From positions 1 through 64,000 of the forward strand of contig NZ_CANLCI010000017.1 of NCBI RefSeq assembly GCF_947489035.1: a stretch of DNA of 64,000 nucleotides, written 5' to 3'. The position numbers and the translations under genes were made by a program. The notes under the pieces are model-generated. The model worked only from the letters and a program-made list of their open reading frames with translations, did not search any database and was not told the DNA's origin. Below, piece after piece: positions 28,118 through 40,660 of this stretch (its first letter is position 1; each line of letters opens with the position of its first letter). The stretch comes from an uncultured Ferrimonas sp. GTDB taxonomy: Bacteria > Pseudomonadota > Gammaproteobacteria > Enterobacterales > Shewanellaceae.

Positions 28118-28132
28118 ATTGGTATTACCAAT
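28118..28132. promoter_or_regulatory. PdhR operator
   Basis: ATTGGTATTACCAAT is a perfect match to the PdhR box ATTGGTATNACCAAT, placed in the pdhR promoter region. It is the strongest regulatory match in the window. Confidence 0.85.
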
Positions 28133-28313
28133 ATCCGTTACGGCGGAATATAACAAGTATCAGAACCGATGTGCAATTTATTTGACTTCAATCACACCGA
28201 AGGGCGATTCCTTGAACAAACACCAATGAATCGCTATTTTAGCCGTGATTAGGCAGACAAGATGCTGGAAAGTTGGGATCAATCCACTATGGGATATTGT
28301 TACAAAGGAGGGG

Positions 28314-28342
28314 CGGTCTCGCACTCTGTGTTAGCGAGACCG
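28314..28342. terminator. Hairpin downstream of ampE
   Basis: A perfect 9-bp stem, CGGTCTCGC against GCGAGACCG, with an 11-base loop, 32 bases after the ampE stop on the minus strand. There is only a short T-run after a few bases (CCCCTCCTTTG), so it is a possible weak or factor-dependent terminator. The rest of the 28082-28373 gap holds the pdhR promoter and operator; I see no gene in it. Confidence 0.45.
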
Positions 28343-28373
28343 ACAGCAGTTGTGGCAAATAAAAGTGGTCGGA

Positions 28374-29213
28374 TTACTGCAGCACACCGAAGATGGTCAA
28401 AAAAGAAACCAAGACTAACAACAAGATAAGGTTGCGCTTCACCAGTTTCAGCATCGCCAATGTTGACTGAATGCAGATCGGTTGGGTCGATTTTTCCGGG
28501 ATCTCTTCCGCGGCCACCGCGACGTTGATTACCACTTGCCGTGCAGGCACCGACAAACTCAGCAGATCCGGCAATAACACCGCCATGGCATGGGAAAAAC
28601 GGCCAGCAAAGGCAAAACTCACACTGATGAGCCGCGCCGGGATCCAATCCAACAGGTGCAATAACGTGGTTAACCGTGCTTGCCCTTGGCGCGAGTGATG
28701 ATCGTGAATGTCGCGCACTAACGAATAAAACAGCGCTGCCGCAGGCCCAAAGGCAACAAAGTAGAGTGCAACCACTGCGTAATAGCGAAAATTGATCCAC
28801 GCCGCCAGTTCGCCCATGTGTTGCCCCAGCTCGTGTTCATCTTTGTCTTGTTGATGACAGGCATCCAACTGCTGCACCAACCCATGACAACGAGAGAGAT
28901 CGCCACTGCAGGCGCTGCTAAGAAACTGTCGGAATCGCTGCCGAATGGCACTGTGGCCAAACAACAGTAACCCCACCGCTATCCACAAAATGAGGTTGGG
29001 CAAGCCATAGCCCTGCCCTTGTAGGATCTCAGTTAACAGTGCCACCGCAATGGCTGGCAACAAGGCCAAGAGCAACAGCTGCACAGCGTGGCGCGGTTTA
29101 TCGGCGCCACTGCGCTGAATATAGGCCGCGCTGAAGCGTTCGAACTGAAATGCCGATTGCCACAATCGCAGCCGTTCAGCCAACATCACTAACAATAAAG
29201 AAAACAGGGTCAT
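28374..29213 (-). CDS. ampE: Regulatory signaling membrane protein AmpE
   Basis: A 279-residue inner-membrane protein of the AmpE/CobD-like family with about four to five hydrophobic segments (first MTLFSLLLVMLAERL, last LILLLVLVSFLTIFGVL). The start at 29213 overlaps the ampD stop as ATGA, so the two are translationally coupled, and the upstream part of the frame is ignored. AmpE is encoded with AmpD in many gammaproteobacteria; its biochemical role remains unclear. Confidence 0.88.
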   Translation of the reverse strand: MTLFSLLLVMLAERLRLWQSAFQFERFSAAYIQRSGADKPRHAVQLLLLALLPAIAVALLTEILQGQGYGLPNLILWIAVGLLLFGHSAIRQRFRQFLSSACSGDLSRCHGLVQQLDACHQQDKDEHELGQHMGELAAWINFRYYAVVALYFVAFGPAAALFYSLVRDIHDHHSRQGQARLTTLLHLLDWIPARLISVSFAFAGRFSHAMAVLLPDLLSLSVPARQVVINVAVAAEEIPEKSTQPICIQSTLAMLKLVKRNLILLLVLVSFLTIFGVLQ

Positions 29214-29776
29214 CGTTGCTCTTCCTGAATTAACGCGCGCAAACGCGACCAATCAAAAGCCGCACCAGGATCGGTTTTGCGACCCGGGGCGATATCGCAA
29301 TGGCCCACGATCCGCTCGTCACTTAATCGTGGATAGTACGCCACTAAGATCCGGCACACCTCCGCCAACTGTTGATACTGCCGATCGCTGTACGGGATGG
29401 TATCGGTGCCTTCCATTTCAATCCCAATGGAATAATCATTGCAGTTATCTTCACCGGCAAAGCAACTGACTCCAGCGTGCCAAGCACGGCGATCAAAGGG
29501 CACATATTGAATTATCTGCCCATCTCGCCGGATCAACAGATGGGCGGAGACCTGCAAAGATTGCACCTGTTGCAAAATGGGGAAGTCCGGCTGAACGCAA
29601 CCAGTAAACAGTTGGTCTATATAAGGTGCACCGAACAACCCTGGCGGCAAGCTGATGTTGTGGATCACCAACAACGACACCGTTTTAGGCCGCGGCCCAT
29701 GAAAGGCACTAAAGCGATGCTGCGCCTGTTCCAGCCAGCGACCGTGCGGTTCTAGAGTAGATTGCGCCGCAATCAT
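29210..29776 (-). CDS. ampD: 1,6-anhydro-N-acetylmuramyl-L-alanine amidase AmpD
   Basis: A 188-residue cytoplasmic amidase of the Amidase_2 family that cleaves the anhydroMurNAc-L-Ala bond during peptidoglycan recycling. Zinc ligands are H39 (VIHNISLP), H159 (GHCDIAPG) and D169 (KTDPG), and the catalytic glutamate lies in IGIEMEG. The length fits the short cytoplasmic AmpD (E. coli 183). It is first in a coupled pair with ampE and divergent from the aspartyl protease gene. In species with AmpR it sets beta-lactamase induction; no ampR or ampC is seen here. Confidence 0.95.
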   Translation of the reverse strand: MIAAQSTLEPHGRWLEQAQHRFSAFHGPRPKTVSLLVIHNISLPPGLFGAPYIDQLFTGCVQPDFPILQQVQSLQVSAHLLIRRDGQIIQYVPFDRRAWHAGVSCFAGEDNCNDYSIGIEMEGTDTIPYSDRQYQQLAEVCRILVAYYPRLSDERIVGHCDIAPGRKTDPGAAFDWSRLRALIQEEQR

Positions 29777-29838
29777 GGTAATTCCCTGTTCAGTAGCAAA
29801 TAATAACTGTCTATTTATAGCGAGTGTATCAATAACCT

Positions 29839-31201
<1,363 letters not shown>

Positions 31202-31213
31202 CCCGCCACACCC

Positions 31214-31253
31214 TTGTTAATAACTTGGCTTGCGCAAACCAAGTTATTAACAA
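31214..31253. repeat. 40-bp near-perfect palindrome downstream of nadC
   Basis: Arms TTGTTAATAACTTGG (31214-31228) and CCAAGTTATTAACAA (31239-31253) are perfectly complementary. The centre TTGC/GCAA is also self-complementary, so only the pair 31229/31238 (C against A) fails over 40 bases. It starts 12 bases after the nadC stop. It could be a terminator without a T-run or a binding site for a dimeric protein. Confidence 0.85.
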
Positions 31254-31507
31254 ACACCATCGCAATATCCATTCAAAAAGTAAGCTCATTACAGTCAAAA
31301 ATTGGGCGTTTGCCAACAAATCACCGCACAACCCCGATGTGAAGTTCCTCTTACAATACAGCAAGTAACCATTGTGTTACCGAATATTGTTGCATAGACT
31401 AGCCGCTGTACTACCTTGGGTTAACTAGGTGGTCGTCGGCACCCAGGAGGGCCATGCCGGCCAGCCATAGTGTGGGCTGATACGAATTTTTTATTGGAGA
31501 TACACGG
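31254..31507 (+). promoter_or_regulatory. Leader and promoter region of pilA
   Basis: No gene is visible in this stretch. A possible sigma-70 promoter is TTGTGT (31372-31377), 17 bases, TAGACT (31395-31400). GTAAC-N6-GTTAC (31365-31380) is an inverted repeat overlapping its -35. I found no convincing sigma-54 promoter, though pilA genes of some gammaproteobacteria use one. TTGGAG (31494-31499) is the pilA ribosome site. Confidence 0.35.
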
Positions 31508-31951
31508 ATGAAACGGAACAATCAAAAAGGCTTCACTCTGATCGAACTGATGATCGTGGTGGCCATTATCGGCATTTTGGCGGCGATCGCGATCCCGGCA
31601 TATCAGGAATACACGATCAAATCACAGATTAATGGTGCATATGCAGAATTGTCTCCGCTAAAAACACCATTAGAAATTGCTTTAAACGAAGGTAATACCC
31701 CTAACGCCCCTGTTGATGGGGCATTCTGTGACTTCACTCAAACAGTAGGGGCAGGTACGGCCGACTCAACTATTCAGTGTGCGTTTAATAACGTAAACAA
31801 TGCAATTAGTGCAGGCATCTTAACCCTAACAAGAGATGGTGCTACTGGCGCTTGGAGCTGTGCTGCTAGTGGTGCCCCATTGGTAGCAGGTGGCACCTAT
31901 AATGATCTTGTGCCAAAAAACTGTACTTCAGCTGCAGCTGCAGCTCCTTAA
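31508..31951 (+). CDS. pilA: Type IV major pilin PilA
   Basis: A 147-residue type IVa prepilin. The short leader (8 residues) ends in KG, followed by [18 protein letters not shown], so PilD should cut between G8 and F9; the +5 glutamate is present. Four cysteines include a likely C-terminal disulfide pair (SCAASGAPL and PKNC). The tail is a low-complexity SAAAAAP. Codons after the conserved helix are distinctly AT-richer than in the neighbours, as in exchanged pilin segments. It is the first gene of pilABCD, and a terminator follows directly. Confidence 0.93.
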   Translation: MKRNNQKGFTLIELMIVVAIIGILAAIAIPAYQEYTIKSQINGAYAELSPLKTPLEIALNEGNTPNAPVDGAFCDFTQTVGAGTADSTIQCAFNNVNNAISAGILTLTRDGATGAWSCAASGAPLVAGGTYNDLVPKNCTSAAAAAP

Positions 31952-31968
31952 TTTTAATATGCCTAATG

Positions 31969-31993
31969 CCCCCTTATGAATAAGGGGGTTTTT
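31969..31993 (+). terminator. Terminator after pilA, overlapping the pilB ribosome site
   Basis: CCCCCTTAT-GA-ATAAGGGGG-TTTTT. Its right arm AAGGGGG is also the only Shine-Dalgarno-like sequence before the pilB ATG (31997). So the hairpin can both reduce read-through and hide the pilB ribosome site. Confidence 0.85.
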
Positions 31994-31996
31994 CAT

Positions 31997-33538
31997 ATGA
32001 AAAACAATACTTTTGGCTTACCTTATATGGATATATCTTGGCTTGATGTATCCACTATTTCCGATGATTTAAAAAACCCTAAACTGATTGAAAAACACCG
32101 CTGTTTGCCGCTGTGTAAACGCAACAATCGGCTGATTCTCGCCACCTCCAATCCGAATAACCTCGTTGCACTGGAAGAATTTCAATTCAGTCTTGGACTG
32201 CACGTTGAACCGATTATTGTGGTGCAAGAGGCGCTGGATCGGATCATCGACAAGGTACTTGAAGGTGAAATTGATCAGCTCGAGATCACTGAAGAAGATG
32301 AGCAGCGCCTTGCTGGGATCGACACTGCCGAAACCGACAACAGATTAGACGACTCCGCAGGCAGCAGCGCCGATGACGCCCCCGTGGTGGTGTTCATCAA
32401 CAAGCTGATGACCGAAGCGATCCGCAAAGGTGCTTCAGATCTGCACTTCGAACCTTATGAGGATCAATACCGAGTTCGTTTTCGTATTGATGGCATGCTC
32501 AGCACCATTACTCAGCCACCCCAAGGCTTAGGCCCTAGGATTTCAGCCCGCATTAAGGTGATGGCCAAACTTGATATCGCCGAGCGGCGCTTGCCGCAAG
32601 ATGGCCGTATTAAGCTGCGTGTGGGTAATAAGAAGATGGTCGATTTTCGAGTGTCGGTACTGCCAACACTGTTTGGCGAAAAAGTGGTGATGCGTATTTT
32701 AGATTCATCCGCCGCCAACCTTAATATCGATATACTTGGTTTTAGCGATAAACAAAAAAGTTTATATCAGCGAAATTTACAACGCCCACAGGGGATGATT
32801 CTGGTTACCGGCCCCACGGGTTCAGGTAAAACGGTGTCGCTCTATACTGGCCTGAATATTCTTAATACCGAAGAGCGAAATATCTCCACGGCGGAAGATC
32901 CAGTAGAGATTAACTTACCCGGCATTAACCAAGTACAGATCCACCCCAAGGCTGGCCTTACCTTTGCTGGCGCCCTGCGTTCATTTTTACGTCAGGATCC
33001 CGATATTGTGATGGTGGGGGAAATTCGAGATTTAGAAACCGCCGAAATCGCGGTCAAAGCCGCCCAAACCGGCCACATGGTGATGAGCACCTTGCACACA
33101 AACTCCTCACCTGAAACCCTGACTCGCTTGCTAAACATGGGCGTGCCCGCCTACAACATCGCCAGCTCAGTAAGCTTGATCATCGCCCAGCGATTGGGGC
33201 GAAAGCTCTGTCCCAGCTGCAAGCAACCAGAACACATCCCCGATACTGAGTTGCTGCAGGAGGGCTTCACCCCAGAACAGATTGCAACCGGCTTTGTGAG
33301 CTATAAAGCCAAGGGTTGTGATAATTGTAACGGTGGCTATAAAGGGCGAATTGGCTTATATGAAATGCTATCAATGACCTCAGAATTATCATCGCTGGTG
33401 ATGGATGGCGGCAGCGCCATTGAGCTAGCCACCCAAGCCAAGAAAGATGGCATGATCACCATTCGTGAGTCTGGGCTCGAAAAAGTGATTGACGGCACCA
33501 CCTCACTCGCGGAAATTAATCGAGTAACCAGCCACTAA
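31997..33538 (+). CDS. pilB: Type IV pilus assembly ATPase PilB, N-terminally short
   Basis: A 513-residue secretion ATPase that powers pilus extension. Walker [10 protein letters not shown] is near 272-280, the Asp box and Walker B lie around [13 protein letters not shown], the His box is [11 protein letters not shown], and the zinc tetracysteine is CPSC/CDNC. The first recognisable block, [17 protein letters not shown], normally lies about 90 residues into PilB but here begins near residue 29, so about 55-60 residues of the N-terminal helical domain are missing. An in-frame TAA at 31964-31966 rules out a longer form. ATG 31976 lies in the terminator stem; ATG 31997 has spacing to GGGGG, so I chose it. 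Confidence 0.88.
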   Translation: MKNNTFGLPYMDISWLDVSTISDDLKNPKLIEKHRCLPLCKRNNRLILATSNPNNLVALEEFQFSLGLHVEPIIVVQEALDRIIDKVLEGEIDQLEITEEDEQRLAGIDTAETDNRLDDSAGSSADDAPVVVFINKLMTEAIRKGASDLHFEPYEDQYRVRFRIDGMLSTITQPPQGLGPRISARIKVMAKLDIAERRLPQDGRIKLRVGNKKMVDFRVSVLPTLFGEKVVMRILDSSAANLNIDILGFSDKQKSLYQRNLQRPQGMILVTGPTGSGKTVSLYTGLNILNTEERNISTAEDPVEINLPGINQVQIHPKAGLTFAGALRSFLRQDPDIVMVGEIRDLETAEIAVKAAQTGHMVMSTLHTNSSPETLTRLLNMGVPAYNIASSVSLIIAQRLGRKLCPSCKQPEHIPDTELLQEGFTPEQIATGFVSYKAKGCDNCNGGYKGRIGLYEMLSMTSELSSLVMDGGSAIELATQAKKDGMITIRESGLEKVIDGTTSLAEINRVTSH

Positions 33539-33580
33539 CTCCACTAATAACAATAGACAGAAAGCAGAAGGATTTGCTCG

Positions 33581-34864
33581 ATGGCCAAGGTGTTTCAAGC
33601 GCGCAGCAGCGCCGATCAACGACTACGTAAAAAAGCCAAGCTCGATAAAAAAGAGAAAACCGAAGTCGCCGATTTCACTTGGTCAGGAAAAAATCAAAAG
33701 GGCAACCCAATCAAAGGCGAGTTGCGGGGCACCTCGGCCAATGAAGTGAAAGCGATGTTGCGTAAGCAAGGCGTAACCCCTCTTAAAGTTGCCAAAAAAC
33801 AGAAATCACTATTTCAAAAAAAAGCTAAAATCACCCCAAAAGATATCGCAGTTATAACCAGGCAGATTGCCACCATGCTAATGGCTGGTGTGCCCTTAGT
33901 GACCGGATTAGAGATGGTTGCCAAAGGCCACGAAAATGAATCGATGCGTAAACTGCTGGGGCAGATTTTAGAAGAGATCCAAGCGGGCACCCCGGTCGCC
34001 CAAGCGCTTAGACCCCACCGCCAACACTTTGATGATCTATATTGCGATTTGGTTTCCGCTGGTGAGCAATCCGGTACCTTAGATAGTGTGTTTGATCGTA
34101 TCGCCACCTACCGTGAGAAATCTGAAGCACTCAAATCCAAGATCAAAAAAGCGATGTTTTATCCCGTTGCGGTTATCGCCGTGGCAATCATTGTGACCCT
34201 AGTGTTATTGATTTTCGTCGTCCCTCAATTTGAAACCATTTTTAACGATTTTGGTGCTGAATTGCCTGCCTTTACTCAGATGGTCATCGGTCTGTCGGAG
34301 TTTATTCAAAACAGCTGGTATTACTTTCTTGGGGTGTTAATGATTGTGGTGTGGGGCTTTAAGCGCAGCCACACGAATTCACAAAAGTTTCGCGATAACG
34401 TTGATACCACTTTGCTTAAAATTCCTATTGTCGGCAACATTTTGCATAAAGGTTCAATGGCCAAATTTTCTCGCACCTTAGCCACCACCTTTGCCGCCGG
34501 TGTACCACTTGTCGAGGGCTTAGAAGCCTCCGCTGGCGCTTCTGGCAATGCGGTTTATCGCAAGGCCATTCTGCAAATCCGCGAAGAAGTGACTTCAGGC
34601 TTACAGATGAACGTGGCCATGCGTACCGTTAATCTGTTTCCTGACATGGTGATCCAGATGGTGATGATCGGCGAAGAGTCCGGCGCCTTGGACGACATGC
34701 TCAATAAAGTGGCCAACATCTTCGAAATGGAAGTGGATGACGCCGTTGATGGCCTTTCCACCTTGATTGAGCCTTTGCTGATGGTGGTGTTGGGCACCTT
34801 GGTTGGCGGCCTGATTATCGCAATGTATCTGCCAATATTCGAATTGGGTAGCGTTGTCGGTTAA
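33581..34864 (+). CDS. pilC: Type IV pilus inner-membrane platform protein PilC
   Basis: A 427-residue polytopic protein with two T2SSF (GspF) domains and three main membrane helices (about 205-230, 255-275 and 395-420). The repeated motifs ITRQIATMLMAGVPLV and FSRTLATTFAAGVPLV mark each half. It couples PilB rotation to pilin assembly. It has a charged N-terminal extension (residues 1-55, KKAKLDKKEKTE). It lies 42 bases after pilB. Confidence 0.95.
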   Translation: MAKVFQARSSADQRLRKKAKLDKKEKTEVADFTWSGKNQKGNPIKGELRGTSANEVKAMLRKQGVTPLKVAKKQKSLFQKKAKITPKDIAVITRQIATMLMAGVPLVTGLEMVAKGHENESMRKLLGQILEEIQAGTPVAQALRPHRQHFDDLYCDLVSAGEQSGTLDSVFDRIATYREKSEALKSKIKKAMFYPVAVIAVAIIVTLVLLIFVVPQFETIFNDFGAELPAFTQMVIGLSEFIQNSWYYFLGVLMIVVWGFKRSHTNSQKFRDNVDTTLLKIPIVGNILHKGSMAKFSRTLATTFAAGVPLVEGLEASAGASGNAVYRKAILQIREEVTSGLQMNVAMRTVNLFPDMVIQMVMIGEESGALDDMLNKVANIFEMEVDDAVDGLSTLIEPLLMVVLGTLVGGLIIAMYLPIFELGSVVG

Positions 34865-34896
34865 GATCCAGAAAAATCTATTGATTGGCGGCAGTA

Positions 34897-35778
34897 ATGA
34901 CAATGTGGCTTGAGCTTTTTGCTCAACATTCGTGGCTCTTTTGGCTGGTGGTTATCACCACCAGCTTAATCGTTGGCAGCTTTCTTAATGTGGTGATCCA
35001 TCGGCTGCCAATTATGATGGAGCGCCAATGGCTGCAAGAGTGTGCCGAAGGGCTAGAAGTTAGCGTACCCAAAGATCCGTGGCCGACGAAGTACAATTTA
35101 TTAGTGCCCGGCAGTAATTGCCCTAAATGCCAAACCGCCATCCCCGCTTGGCGCAATATTCCTATCCTCAGCTATGTCCTTCAGGCTGGCAAATGCCACC
35201 ATTGCAGCGCTCCTATCTCGATTCGCTATCCACTCATTGAATTGACTACGGCACTGTTGTGCCTCGCTATCGCCATTAAACTTGGCCCGGTTGATCTGTT
35301 CTGGCCAACCTGGCTGCTGGCGTTTGCTTTAATCGCTTTGGCTGCCATCGACTTTGACAAAATGCTGCTGCCAGATGCCATCACCTTGCCGCTATTGTGG
35401 CTAGGCTTGCTGATCAATATTGATGCTGGCTTTGTTGCACTGACCGATGCGGTTTATGGCGCGGTGTTCGGCTATTTGTCGTTATGGAGCATTTTTCAAG
35501 GGTTCAAACTGCTGACCGGGAAAGAGGGGATGGGCTACGGTGATTTCAAACTGCTGGCACTGTTCGGCGCTTGGTTCGGCTGGCAGGCACTGTTACCAAT
35601 CATTCTGATCTCTTCCATTGGCGGCGCCGTTGTGGGAATTGCCCTAACCGCCACCAAGCAACTCGGTGCCGGCAAGCCAATGCCATTTGGCCCATGGATC
35701 ATCCTTGGTGGCTTAGGTTACCTGTTCTTTGGCCCTGAATTGGTCAACTGGTACTTACACACCATGGTTGGTCTATGA
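34897..35778 (+). CDS. pilD: Prepilin peptidase and N-methyltransferase PilD
   Basis: A 293-residue aspartic membrane protease. It cuts the pilin leader after glycine and methylates the new N-terminal Phe. The zinc tetracysteine (CPKC and CHHC), the first catalytic Asp region IDFDKMLLPDAIT and the GxGD motif GYGDFK are present. Seven to eight membrane helices are expected. ATG 34897 was chosen over an upstream TTG. Its stop overlaps the coaE start (ATGA). It may also process type II secretion pseudopilins. Confidence 0.94.
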   Translation: MTMWLELFAQHSWLFWLVVITTSLIVGSFLNVVIHRLPIMMERQWLQECAEGLEVSVPKDPWPTKYNLLVPGSNCPKCQTAIPAWRNIPILSYVLQAGKCHHCSAPISIRYPLIELTTALLCLAIAIKLGPVDLFWPTWLLAFALIALAAIDFDKMLLPDAITLPLLWLGLLINIDAGFVALTDAVYGAVFGYLSLWSIFQGFKLLTGKEGMGYGDFKLLALFGAWFGWQALLPIILISSIGGAVVGIALTATKQLGAGKPMPFGPWIILGGLGYLFFGPELVNWYLHTMVGL

Positions 35779-36377
35779 AGCCGCTTATCATCGGCTTAAC
35801 CGGCGGCATCGGCTCTGGCAAAACTCAGGTCAGCGATCATTTTGGCCAGCTTGGCGCAACAGTGGTTGATACCGACATTATTGCTCGTCAAGTGGTTGCC
35901 CCAGGCAGCAAGGGGTTGGCCACATTGGTTGACCACTTCGGTAAATCCATATTGCAGCCTAACGGCGCACTAGACCGCGCCGCACTACGGCAAATTGTAT
36001 TTAATGACCATGACGCTAGGCAGTGGCTTAATCAGCTAACTCACCCTTTGATTCGACAACAGTTACTGGCACAATGCCGCGCTGCAACAACGCCCTACGT
36101 CATTGCGGTGGTGCCGTTGTTGCTTGAGGGTGACATGCACCAGTTGATGGATCGCATTGCGGTTGTTGATGTGGATGAAGCGACCCAAATCCGTCGAACC
36201 ACCCTGCGAGATAATAATGATGCAGCGTTGGTTAAAAACATCATCGCCAGCCAAATTGATCGGCAAAGCCGTTTGCAACGGGCTGACGACATCATCGACA
36301 ATAGCCGCGATCTTAAACACCTACAGCATCAAGTTGAATTGCTGCATCAGCACTATTTACGCCTTACCGAGAATTAA
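35775..36377 (+). CDS. coaE: Dephospho-CoA kinase
   Basis: A 200-residue P-loop kinase that phosphorylates the 3'-OH of dephospho-CoA, the last step of CoA synthesis. The P-loop is GLTGGIGSGKTQ at 9-20. The conserved VDTDIIAR and VPLLLEG are present. The length matches E. coli (206). It is coupled to pilD by a 4-base overlap, and zapD starts 5 bases later, the usual pilD-coaE-zapD-yacG order. Confidence 0.95.
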   Translation: MKPLIIGLTGGIGSGKTQVSDHFGQLGATVVDTDIIARQVVAPGSKGLATLVDHFGKSILQPNGALDRAALRQIVFNDHDARQWLNQLTHPLIRQQLLAQCRAATTPYVIAVVPLLLEGDMHQLMDRIAVVDVDEATQIRRTTLRDNNDAALVKNIIASQIDRQSRLQRADDIIDNSRDLKHLQHQVELLHQHYLRLTEN

Positions 36378-36382
36378 CCCCC

Positions 36383-37132
36383 ATGTGGCTCCTCTTCGAA
36401 CAACCGCTTAATGAAAAAATACGCAGCTATCTGCGCATCGAAGCGGTTAATCAGCAGGTTAACGCACACCTAAATTTTCAGCTTGCTCATGGTGAATTGG
36501 CGTTTTTCCGTAGCCTGTTTGAGCTAATGGAGTTAATTGATCGACCGGATCTGCGCTCAGAGTTGCTCAAAGACATTGAGCGTCAACTAGGCAACTTACA
36601 ACGCTGGCGTCAGTACCCCAATGTGGATCAACAACAGCTTGATCAGCTATGCCAGCAGCTACAACAACAGCAAGCCAAACTGCATCGGTTAACGAAACCC
36701 ACGGCGGATCTTAAAGCCGATCGCTTTTTGGCCGCTTTGAAACAGCGCATGACCATTCCCGGTGGCTGCGGCAGCTTTGACTTACCGCAATTGCATTTTT
36801 GGATGGCTCAGCCCTTAGCGTGGCGTCAAACCCAAGCGAAACAGTGGTTAAATCAACTGTCGGCCTTTACCGACACCATAGAGCAGATGCTGGCGATTTT
36901 ACGCAGCAGTGGCCACTGGCAGGATTCCATCGCCATGGCGGGCTCTTACCAGGCTGCAGCAGAACAAAATATCGATCTGCTGCGAGTACGCATCGAGCAA
37001 ACCCATGGGGTTTACCCTGCCATTAGCGCCCACCGCAATCGTTTTACTATCCATTTAGTCAATAATGAGACCGGCAAGGCGGATCACCGCAACTTACCGC
37101 TGCAGCTGTGCCTGTCCATGGAGCAACAATGA
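36383..37132 (+). CDS. zapD: Cell division protein ZapD
   Basis: A 249-residue cytoplasmic FtsZ-bundling protein (E. coli 247). The family N-terminus [16 protein letters not shown] and the central [10 protein letters not shown] are present. A glutamine-rich helical stretch (about 85-105, [15 protein letters not shown]) belongs to its helical domain. Its stop overlaps yacG as ATGA. It stabilises the Z ring by cross-linking protofilaments. Confidence 0.93.
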   Translation: MWLLFEQPLNEKIRSYLRIEAVNQQVNAHLNFQLAHGELAFFRSLFELMELIDRPDLRSELLKDIERQLGNLQRWRQYPNVDQQQLDQLCQQLQQQQAKLHRLTKPTADLKADRFLAALKQRMTIPGGCGSFDLPQLHFWMAQPLAWRQTQAKQWLNQLSAFTDTIEQMLAILRSSGHWQDSIAMAGSYQAAAEQNIDLLRVRIEQTHGVYPAISAHRNRFTIHLVNNETGKADHRNLPLQLCLSMEQQ

Positions 37133-37344
37133 CCTTTACCGTAAAATGCCCAACCTGTGAAACCGACGTGGTTTGGCAAGCCCAATCAACATTTCGCCCC
37201 TTTTGCAGTGAGCGCTGCAAGCTCATCGACTTAGGCGAGTGGGCGGAAGAACGCCACACCATCGCCGGTAAAACAGAACTGCCGGATGAGTTTGATATCA
37301 GCGAACCCGACTTCTTCCTGAATGACGAAGACGAGCAGCAATAA
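37129..37344 (+). CDS. yacG: DNA gyrase inhibitor YacG
   Basis: A 71-residue zinc-finger protein. Zinc ligands are CPTC near the start and [10 protein letters not shown]. The tail is acidic ([13 protein letters not shown]). ATG 37129 overlaps the zapD stop by 4 bases; the longer frame upstream is inside zapD and was rejected. In E. coli it binds GyrB and inhibits DNA binding. It is convergent with mutT with only 9 bases between the stops. Confidence 0.93.
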   Translation: MTFTVKCPTCETDVVWQAQSTFRPFCSERCKLIDLGEWAEERHTIAGKTELPDEFDISEPDFFLNDEDEQQ

Positions 37345-37353
37345 TCAGCGCCA

Positions 37354-37746
37354 TTACAGCGTCTGCAATAGCTGATTCAGTTCAGTATTCGCCGCGGGCA
37401 TCGGCAACTGCGGCAGCTTATCGAGGGCAATCCATTGAATGGGGTTGCCCTCTTTGCTTTGGGCTTCGCCGCGCCAATAGGAAAGAGTAAAGGCCTGCAA
37501 CTGCACCACGCGATCGCCGTAGTCGTGCTCGGTTTGCCAGATAAGTTGCGGATCACGGCCAATCACCGCCACTTCCTCTTCAAGCTCTCTTAAAGCCGCC
37601 TCAGCAAAACTTTCCCCAGAGTTTACCTTGCCACCTGGGAATTCCCATAAGCCGCCCTGGTGCTGTTTAGGATCTCTTAAGGCGACTAATACCTGCTGTT
37701 CTTTCATGACGATCGCAATCGCCACCTTAATTATCTTCTTGGTCAT
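37354..37746 (-). CDS. mutT: 8-oxo-dGTP diphosphatase MutT
   Basis: A 130-residue Nudix hydrolase that removes oxidised dGTP from the nucleotide pool. The Nudix box starts at GGKVNSGESF and ends RELEEEVAV. The four box glutamates and the arginine are in place, but the usual Gly of the closing GU pair is Ala. The length matches E. coli MutT (129). It follows secA as in E. coli, though a terminator lies between them, so it probably needs its own promoter in 37747-37800. Confidence 0.93.
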   Translation of the reverse strand: MTKKIIKVAIAIVMKEQQVLVALRDPKQHQGGLWEFPGGKVNSGESFAEAALRELEEEVAVIGRDPQLIWQTEHDYGDRVVQLQAFTLSYWRGEAQSKEGNPIQWIALDKLPQLPMPAANTELNQLLQTL

Positions 37747-37804
37747 TCTCAGGCTCCTTGTAGAGAGTGATTCCCTTGCCCTAACGCCATCGCGCGGGAC
37801 AGAT

Positions 37805-37832
37805 AAAAAAGGCGGCCCTTAGGCCGCCTTAA
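37805..37832 (-). terminator. Terminator of secA
   Basis: On the minus strand: AAGGCGGCC-TAAG-GGCCGCCTT followed by TTTT. It lies 18 bases after the secA stop and before mutT. Confidence 0.88.
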
Positions 37833-37849
37833 TTTGGTCACCGCTGGGC

Positions 37850-40594
<2,745 letters not shown>

Positions 40595-40660
40595 TGTCTT
40601 ACATCGCTACTGAACAAGATGAGCACCTTGCGCTGGCACCCGGAATTCGTTTTTAAGATC

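Noticed and set aside
28300..28800. 166-codon minus-strand frame over the ampE 3' end
   Set aside because: It overlaps ampE in another frame and has no recognisable motif or ribosome site.
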